Shown: in pieces, positions 5,543 to 9,301 of the stretch | How positions within the stretch are numbered: the stretch's first letter is position 1 | How the letters are laid out: every line of letters starts with the position of its first letter | From: Oscillospiraceae bacterium | GTDB taxonomy: Bacteria > Bacillota > Clostridia > Oscillospirales > Oscillospiraceae | Assembly: GCA_017646545.1 (NCBI GenBank) | Contig: JAGCMI010000127.1 | Span: 1 to 9,301, forward strand | Direction of reading: 5' to 3' | Length of the DNA: 9,301 nucleotides | Made by a program: the position numbers and the translations under genes | Notes under the pieces: model-generated | What the model saw: the letters and a program-made list of their open reading frames with translations, nothing else | What the model was told of the DNA's origin: nothing | Databases searched by the model: none

Positions 5543-5549
5543 AAGGAGG
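5543..5549 (+). promoter_or_regulatory. Strong ribosome binding site of the symporter gene
   Basis: AAGGAGG, a full match to the 16S rRNA anti-Shine-Dalgarno core, seven bases before ATG 5557. It fixes the start codon. Confidence 0.9.
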
Positions 5550-5556
5550 GAAAAGC

Positions 5557-6831
5557 ATGAAGCGAGGATTTTGGAAGCAATACGGCTTTCTGCTGTTTAT
5601 GCTTCTGGGCATTGGGGCAGGATGCGTCCTTGGGGCGTTGTTTCCGGTGGTACGGGACGAATCGGGGGCGGTGATCCAAGCCGGGGCGACGGTGCTGGAG
5701 CCGCTGGGCACGGTGTTTATTAACCTTATGTTTTGTGTGGTGGTGCCGATGGTGTTCTGCTCCATCTGCTCTGCCATCGCCGGTATGGACTCGGCAGGAA
5801 GAGCCGGGAAGATTATGGGCATCACGCTGGGGACTTTTCTGGTAACGGCCACCATCGCATCCGTGGTGATGTACGGGGTGGTTCGTTTAATTCCTCTGGT
5901 GCAGGGGGTGTACACAGTGACAGAGCAGACCCCGGTGCAGGGCATGGACGCGGGACAGCTGGTGGTGAGTTTTTTTACCAAGCCCGATTTTTATGAGCTG
6001 CTCAGTCGTCGCGCCATTTTGCCGCTGATCGTTTTCGCGGTTCTGTGCGGTTTTGGTATTCAACTCTCCGGCGGTAAGGAGAGCCTGAGCGCCAAACTGC
6101 TGGCAGATGTCAGCGGCTGTATTATGAAAGTGGTCAAGATCATTACTTACTATGCCCCCATTGGCTTTTTGGGGTTCTTTGCTTCGTTGGTGGCCACCTA
6201 CGGACCGGAACTCATTGGGGATTACGGCCGGACATTGCTGGTGTACTATGGGGTGTGCTTTGGATATATGCTGCTGTTTTTCCCGCTGTATGCCCGTATC
6301 GGTGGCGGCAGGGCAGGGGTGCGGATGATGCTGCGGCATTTGCTTCGTCCTGCGGCGGTGTCCTTCGGCACCTGCTCCTCCGTGGCGACTATTCCCACCA
6401 ATATGGAGGCTGCGGACAATAGCGGCATCAGCCGGCAGGTCCGGGACATCGTCATGCCCCTTGGAGCCACCATGCATATGGATGGCTCGGCCATGTCCGC
6501 CATTGTGAAGGTGGCATTTCTTTTTGGAATTTTCGGCAGGGATTTCGGCACTTGGGAGGCGGTGCTGGCCATTGTGGTGGCGGTGTTCTCCTCTGTGGCC
6601 ATGAGCGGTATTCCCGGCGGCGGTGGCACGGGGGAACTGGTGCTGTGCAGCGTGTTCTTCCCGGAGCAGCTGGCGGTGGCCTATCCCATTGCCATCGCCT
6701 TGGGGAATTTGGTGGATCCGCCTGCCACCATGGTCAATTCTGCCGGGGATTATGTGGTGTCGTTCATTGTGGAGCGTTTCGTCAGCGGCAAGGATTGGCT
6801 GTGTAAGCACTTGGAAAAGAAGGCGATCTGA
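5557..6831 (+). CDS. Dicarboxylate/amino acid:cation symporter (SDF/DAACS family)
   Basis: A 424-residue inner-membrane secondary transporter of the glutamate-transporter fold, which imports a substrate with Na+ or H+ by an elevator mechanism. Hydrophobic helices begin at residue ~9. Family motifs: HP1 serine-rich TCSSVATIP (272-280), TM7 MPLGATMHMDGSAM (300-313), HP2 SGIPGGGG (350-357) and TM8 DPPATMVNSAGD (387-398). By motif alignment to GltPh, Asp387, Thr391, Asn394 and Asp398 match the conserved TM8 residues, but Ala390 replaces the arginine that binds the substrate's side-chain carboxylate, and His307 replaces the Asn of the NMDGT motif. Glutamate, aspartate or C4-dicarboxylate is therefore doubtful; a neutral amino acid or other substrate is likelier, and I give no gene symbol. 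It is monocistronic with a terminator eight bases after the stop. Confidence 0.93.
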   Translation: MKRGFWKQYGFLLFMLLGIGAGCVLGALFPVVRDESGAVIQAGATVLEPLGTVFINLMFCVVVPMVFCSICSAIAGMDSAGRAGKIMGITLGTFLVTATIASVVMYGVVRLIPLVQGVYTVTEQTPVQGMDAGQLVVSFFTKPDFYELLSRRAILPLIVFAVLCGFGIQLSGGKESLSAKLLADVSGCIMKVVKIITYYAPIGFLGFFASLVATYGPELIGDYGRTLLVYYGVCFGYMLLFFPLYARIGGGRAGVRMMLRHLLRPAAVSFGTCSSVATIPTNMEAADNSGISRQVRDIVMPLGATMHMDGSAMSAIVKVAFLFGIFGRDFGTWEAVLAIVVAVFSSVAMSGIPGGGGTGELVLCSVFFPEQLAVAYPIAIALGNLVDPPATMVNSAGDYVVSFIVERFVSGKDWLCKHLEKKAI

Positions 6832-6839
6832 ACATGCTG

Positions 6840-6871
6840 CCCCCCACGGGAAACTGTGGGGGGACTTTTTT
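6840..6871 (+). terminator. Terminator of the symporter gene
   Basis: CCCCCCACGG (6840-6849) pairs with CTGTGGGGGG (6854-6863), a 10-bp stem with one G-U pair, closed by a GAAA tetraloop (6850-6853) and followed by ACTTTTTT. Confidence 0.92.
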
Positions 6872-6922
6872 GAAATTTACGGAAAATTCATCCCGGGCGG
6901 GGTAGCGAAGCGGCAGGAATTA

Positions 6923-6931
6923 TGTTATAAT
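6923..6931 (+). promoter_or_regulatory. Extended -10 promoter of the U32 gene
   Basis: TGT followed by a perfect TATAAT (6926-6931). At 17 bases upstream the -35 would be TAGCGA, which is poor, so the promoter appears to rely on the extended -10. Transcription would start near 6938, a leader of about 24 bases. Confidence 0.7.
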
Positions 6932-6949
6932 GTCTTTAAGTATACCTTT

Positions 6950-6954
6950 AGGAG
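6950..6954 (+). promoter_or_regulatory. Ribosome binding site that decides the U32 gene start
   Basis: AGGAG seven bases before ATG 6962. The frame is open far upstream (to 6623) through the symporter gene, but that part is a shadow frame crossing a terminator and the promoter, so 6962 is the start. Confidence 0.92.
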
Positions 6955-6961
6955 AATACAT

Positions 6962-9043
6962 ATGATCGAATTGTTGGCACCGGCAGGCTCCATGGATGCG
7001 CTGCGGGCTGCGGTACAGAATGGCGCGGACGCTGTTTATCTGGGCTGCGGCACTTTCAATGCCCGACAGGGCGCTAAAAATTTCACAATCCAATCTCTGG
7101 CCGAGGCGGTGAAATACTGCCATGTCCGTGGGGTGCAGGTGCATCTGACCCTGAACACTCTGGTATCGGACAAGGAAACGGACGATTGCATCAAGCTGAT
7201 TACTGCCGCGGCAGAATGTGGCGTGGATGCGTTTATTGTGCAGGATCTGGGTGTAATACAGCTATGCCGCCGTATTGCGCCCTCCGTGCCGCTGCATGGT
7301 TCTACCCAGATGACCATCCATTCCCTCTCCGGTGTGCTGCTGTGCGCCGCATGGGGCATGAGTCGGGTGGTGCTGAGCCGGGAACTGAACAAAGAGGAGA
7401 TTCGCTATATTTGCAAGCATTCTCCCATTGAAATCGAGGTGTTTGGCCACGGCGCGCTGTGCATGAGCTATTCCGGTCAGTGTTATCTGTCCGCTGCCAT
7501 TGGCGGCCGCTCCGGTAACCGGGGCCGCTGCGCCCAGCCCTGCCGCCAGTGCTATGGCTACAGCCGTCGGGAAAACCGCTATCCGCTGAGTTTGAAGGAC
7601 AATTGCGTGATTCAGCATCTGCGGGAGCTGGAGCAGATGGGCGTGGCTTCTTTGAAGCTGGAAGGCCGCATGAAGCGGCCGGAGTATGTGGCGGTGGTGA
7701 CGGATGTTTACCGCCGTGCCTTGGATGGAGGTAAGGTCACCAAGGAAATGATGGATGCGCTGCTGGCTGCCTTTAACCGGCAGGGCTTTACCGACGGTTA
7801 TTACACTGATCAGCTGGGCAAGGATATGTTCGGCATCCGGGAGGAAAAGAACGACGAAGCGTCTTGGATGCGCGCTGCCCGTCAGAGTTACGAGGGCGCG
7901 GAAAATCCCCTGGTGAATGTGGCAATGCATGTGGTGGTGCGCCAGGGCGTCAGCGCATTGACCGCTGTGGACCCCGAGGGTCGCCATTGTACCGTTGCCG
8001 GTCCTGCCCCCGAAGTGGCTCGTACCCAGGAACTGACCTTGGATCAGCTGGAGAGCCGGCTGTCCAAAACCGGCGGTACCCCTTACTGCTGCGTCCGTGT
8101 GACGGCAGATCTGGCTCCGGGGCTGACCATTTCCGCTGCCGGCATCAATGCCATGCGCCGGGATGCCCTCAACCAGCTGACCGCCCTGCGCAGCCGCAAA
8201 GAAAACCGACAGATCTATGCCATGCCCAAGCTGATGCATTTTGATGGACAGAAGGATGCGCCGGGTTATACCATTCAGGTCACCACCCGGGAGCAGATTA
8301 CCCCCAAGGTGCTGAAAATGAATCCTGCCGTGCTGTATGTGCCCTTGCACATTCTGGCAGGGGACGAGGATTTCACCCGTCAGCTGGCGCAGGCATCTGC
8401 GGTGGCAGCGGTGCTGCCCCGGATCGTACACGATGGGCAGATGCAGAAATTGCGGGAAGATATGAAAAAGGTAAGCCGCTGGGGCGTGAAGCAGGCGCTG
8501 GTGGGCAATTTGGGACTGATGCTGCCTGCCCGGGAAGCCGGTCTGGAAATTCGTGGCGATTTTGGCCTGAATATCTTTAACTCCATCTCCATGATGGCGC
8601 TGAAGGAACTGGAACTGCAATCGGCCATGCTCAGCTTTGAGATGACCCTGCCCCAGGTGCGGGACATCAGCAAATGTATTGATGCGGAATTGCTGGCCTA
8701 CGGCCGTATGCCGCTGATGATCACGGAAAACTGCCTGATCCGCGGCAAGACCGGAGAATGTGCCTGCCATCTGTCCAGCACCAAGCTGGTGGACAAGACC
8801 GGTGCGGAATTCCCGGTGCTGCGGGATGGTGTAAGCTGCCGCAGCGTGCTGTTTAACGGCAAGAAGCTTAACTGGCTGGATCGGCAGAAGGATCTGAGCA
8901 AGCTGGGACTGTGGGCCATGCGACTGTATTTTACCACGGAAAATGCCCAGGAAGTGGACAGAGTGCTGCAGTCGTGCGTGGTGCCGGTCAAGTTTGACCC
9001 CGGTGCTTGCACCAGAGGTCTGTATTTGAGAGGATTGGATTAA
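6962..9043 (+). CDS. U32-family protein with DUF3656 region (RlhA-like)
   Basis: A 693-residue cytoplasmic protein. Residues 1-~290 are the U32 TIM-barrel-like domain: start IELLAPAGSMDALRAAVQNGADAVYLG, signature EVFGHGALCMSYSGQCYLS (159-177), GGRSGNRGRCAQPCRQCY (181-198) and SLKLEGRMKRPEYV (230-243). Cys167, 174, 190 and 194 are candidates for the iron-sulfur ligands known in tRNA/rRNA hydroxylating U32 proteins. Residues ~315-412 resemble DUF3656 (LTLDQLESRLSKTGGTPY). The C-terminal part has a second set of conserved features (AYGRMPLMITENCLIR, Cys600, Cys602). Length and order match E. coli RlhA (YdcP), needed for 5-hydroxycytidine at 23S rRNA position 2501. The old label collagenase-like peptidase is probably misleading for this subgroup. 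The exact RNA target here is inferred. The Maf gene follows 89 bases later on the same strand. Confidence 0.92.
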   Translation: MIELLAPAGSMDALRAAVQNGADAVYLGCGTFNARQGAKNFTIQSLAEAVKYCHVRGVQVHLTLNTLVSDKETDDCIKLITAAAECGVDAFIVQDLGVIQLCRRIAPSVPLHGSTQMTIHSLSGVLLCAAWGMSRVVLSRELNKEEIRYICKHSPIEIEVFGHGALCMSYSGQCYLSAAIGGRSGNRGRCAQPCRQCYGYSRRENRYPLSLKDNCVIQHLRELEQMGVASLKLEGRMKRPEYVAVVTDVYRRALDGGKVTKEMMDALLAAFNRQGFTDGYYTDQLGKDMFGIREEKNDEASWMRAARQSYEGAENPLVNVAMHVVVRQGVSALTAVDPEGRHCTVAGPAPEVARTQELTLDQLESRLSKTGGTPYCCVRVTADLAPGLTISAAGINAMRRDALNQLTALRSRKENRQIYAMPKLMHFDGQKDAPGYTIQVTTREQITPKVLKMNPAVLYVPLHILAGDEDFTRQLAQASAVAAVLPRIVHDGQMQKLREDMKKVSRWGVKQALVGNLGLMLPAREAGLEIRGDFGLNIFNSISMMALKELELQSAMLSFEMTLPQVRDISKCIDAELLAYGRMPLMITENCLIRGKTGECACHLSSTKLVDKTGAEFPVLRDGVSCRSVLFNGKKLNWLDRQKDLSKLGLWAMRLYFTTENAQEVDRVLQSCVVPVKFDPGACTRGLYLRGLD

Positions 9044-9132
9044 GAAGATAGATTGCAGTTTGTAGGGGAGAAGGCTCGCGCCAGCTGCCCGATAAACGCT
9101 GATTTACCCCATGATGAACGAGAGGAACGGTT

Positions 9133-9301
9133 ATGGAACTGATTTTAGCATCCCAGTCACCCCGGCGGCAGGAATTGCTGCGGCTGTTTGGCGTGCCCTT
9201 TGTGGTACGGGTGGCGGATATTGATGAAACCATGGATCCGGAAAAATCCGCCTTTGACGAGGTGGCGCGGGTCAGCCTTTGTAAGGCATTGGCGGTGCCC
9301 A
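9133..9301 (+). CDS. maf: Maf-family nucleoside triphosphate pyrophosphatase, N-terminal part
   Basis: The first 56 codons of a gene cut by the right edge. [20 protein letters not shown] is the typical Maf start: the SxSPRRxELL motif contributes to nucleotide binding. The following DIDET matches the conserved D-(I/V)-D-E-x of the family, and a Lys-Ala-Leu-Ala helix comes where family members have KA. Maf proteins hydrolyse dTTP, UTP or modified pyrimidine nucleotides to monophosphates in the cytoplasm, keeping such nucleotides out of nucleic acids; some affect septum formation. The start at ATG 9133 has AGAGGAA (9121-9127) upstream. It may share a transcript with the U32 gene, since no terminator is seen in the 89-base gap. 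Specificity cannot be told from this fragment. Confidence 0.9.
   Translation, partial: MELILASQSPRRQELLRLFGVPFVVRVADIDETMDPEKSAFDEVARVSLCKALAVP

Larger units (their letters stand above)
4977..5556. other. 580-base gene-free stretch between LRR gene and symporter
   Basis: It contains four hairpins (5002-5034, 5087-5130, 5338-5371, 5423-5454), a short AT palindrome TAAAGA-atcc-TCTTTA (5374-5389) and an AT-rich section (5150-5335) without convincing coding signals. A 70-codon GTG frame at 5181-5393 lacks a ribosome binding site and reads straight through the terminator at 5338, so I do not call it. No clear -35/-10 pair for the symporter gene is visible in 5455-5540. Confidence 0.6.

Noticed and set aside
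5887..6810. 307-codon minus-strand frame opposite the symporter
   Set aside because: Antisense shadow, His/Gln/Arg-rich, without start signals.
6623..6961. Upstream extension of the U32 frame into the symporter gene
   Set aside because: It crosses the symporter stop, a strong terminator and the U32 promoter, and its translation is Trp/Ser/Cys-rich noise; the real start is ATG 6962 with AGGAG.
7262..8770. 502-codon open frame on the minus strand
   Set aside because: It lies wholly inside the U32 gene, is His/Gln/Gly-rich as expected of antisense shadow in GC-rich DNA, and has no ribosome binding site or family match.

Overview
The window reads as chromosomal DNA of a low-to-mid GC Firmicute, most likely a gut clostridium of the Oscillospiraceae type. 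This rests on the dnaK-dnaJ order, strong AGGAG-type ribosome binding sites, short intergenic terminators, GC-rich codon choice, and the gene set (MscS, SDF-family symporter, U32/DUF3656 protein, Maf). The lineage is an inference from style; no marker gene settles it.

Layout. Bases 1-1773 (+) hold the end of dnaK, a hairpin terminator, dnaJ, and a 93-aa protein of unknown function nine bases after dnaJ. This chaperone operon converges on an MscS-type mechanosensitive channel (1818-2627, -), and one bidirectional hairpin (1780-1812) serves both. After the divergent promoter region comes a type II tRNA-Leu(CAA) with encoded CCA (2801-2886), its own promoter and terminator, and then an orphan terminator-like hairpin (2983-3027).

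Bases ~3040-5000 form an AT-richer block with one gene behind a good promoter: a 569-aa BspA-type leucine-rich repeat protein. It has 14 tandem 23-residue repeats, no signal peptide, and a 221-aa C-terminal region I do not recognise. It looks like an accessory gene inserted beside the tRNA, although I see no integrase or att repeat. It is followed by 580 bases without a convincing gene (4977-5556) that carry four hairpins, two of which look like terminators of transcripts I cannot identify.

Housekeeping-style sequence resumes with a dicarboxylate/amino acid:cation symporter (5557-6831) that keeps the fold motifs of its family but lacks the arginine that binds acidic substrates. After a terminator there is a U32-family protein with a DUF3656 region (6962-9043), related to the 23S rRNA hydroxylation factor RlhA. 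The first 56 codons of a Maf-type nucleotide pyrophosphatase run off the right edge.

No phage, CRISPR, transposase or defence genes are visible. The least explained material is the LRR protein with its unknown C-terminal region, the overlapping short frame in its leader, and the hairpin-rich gap behind it.
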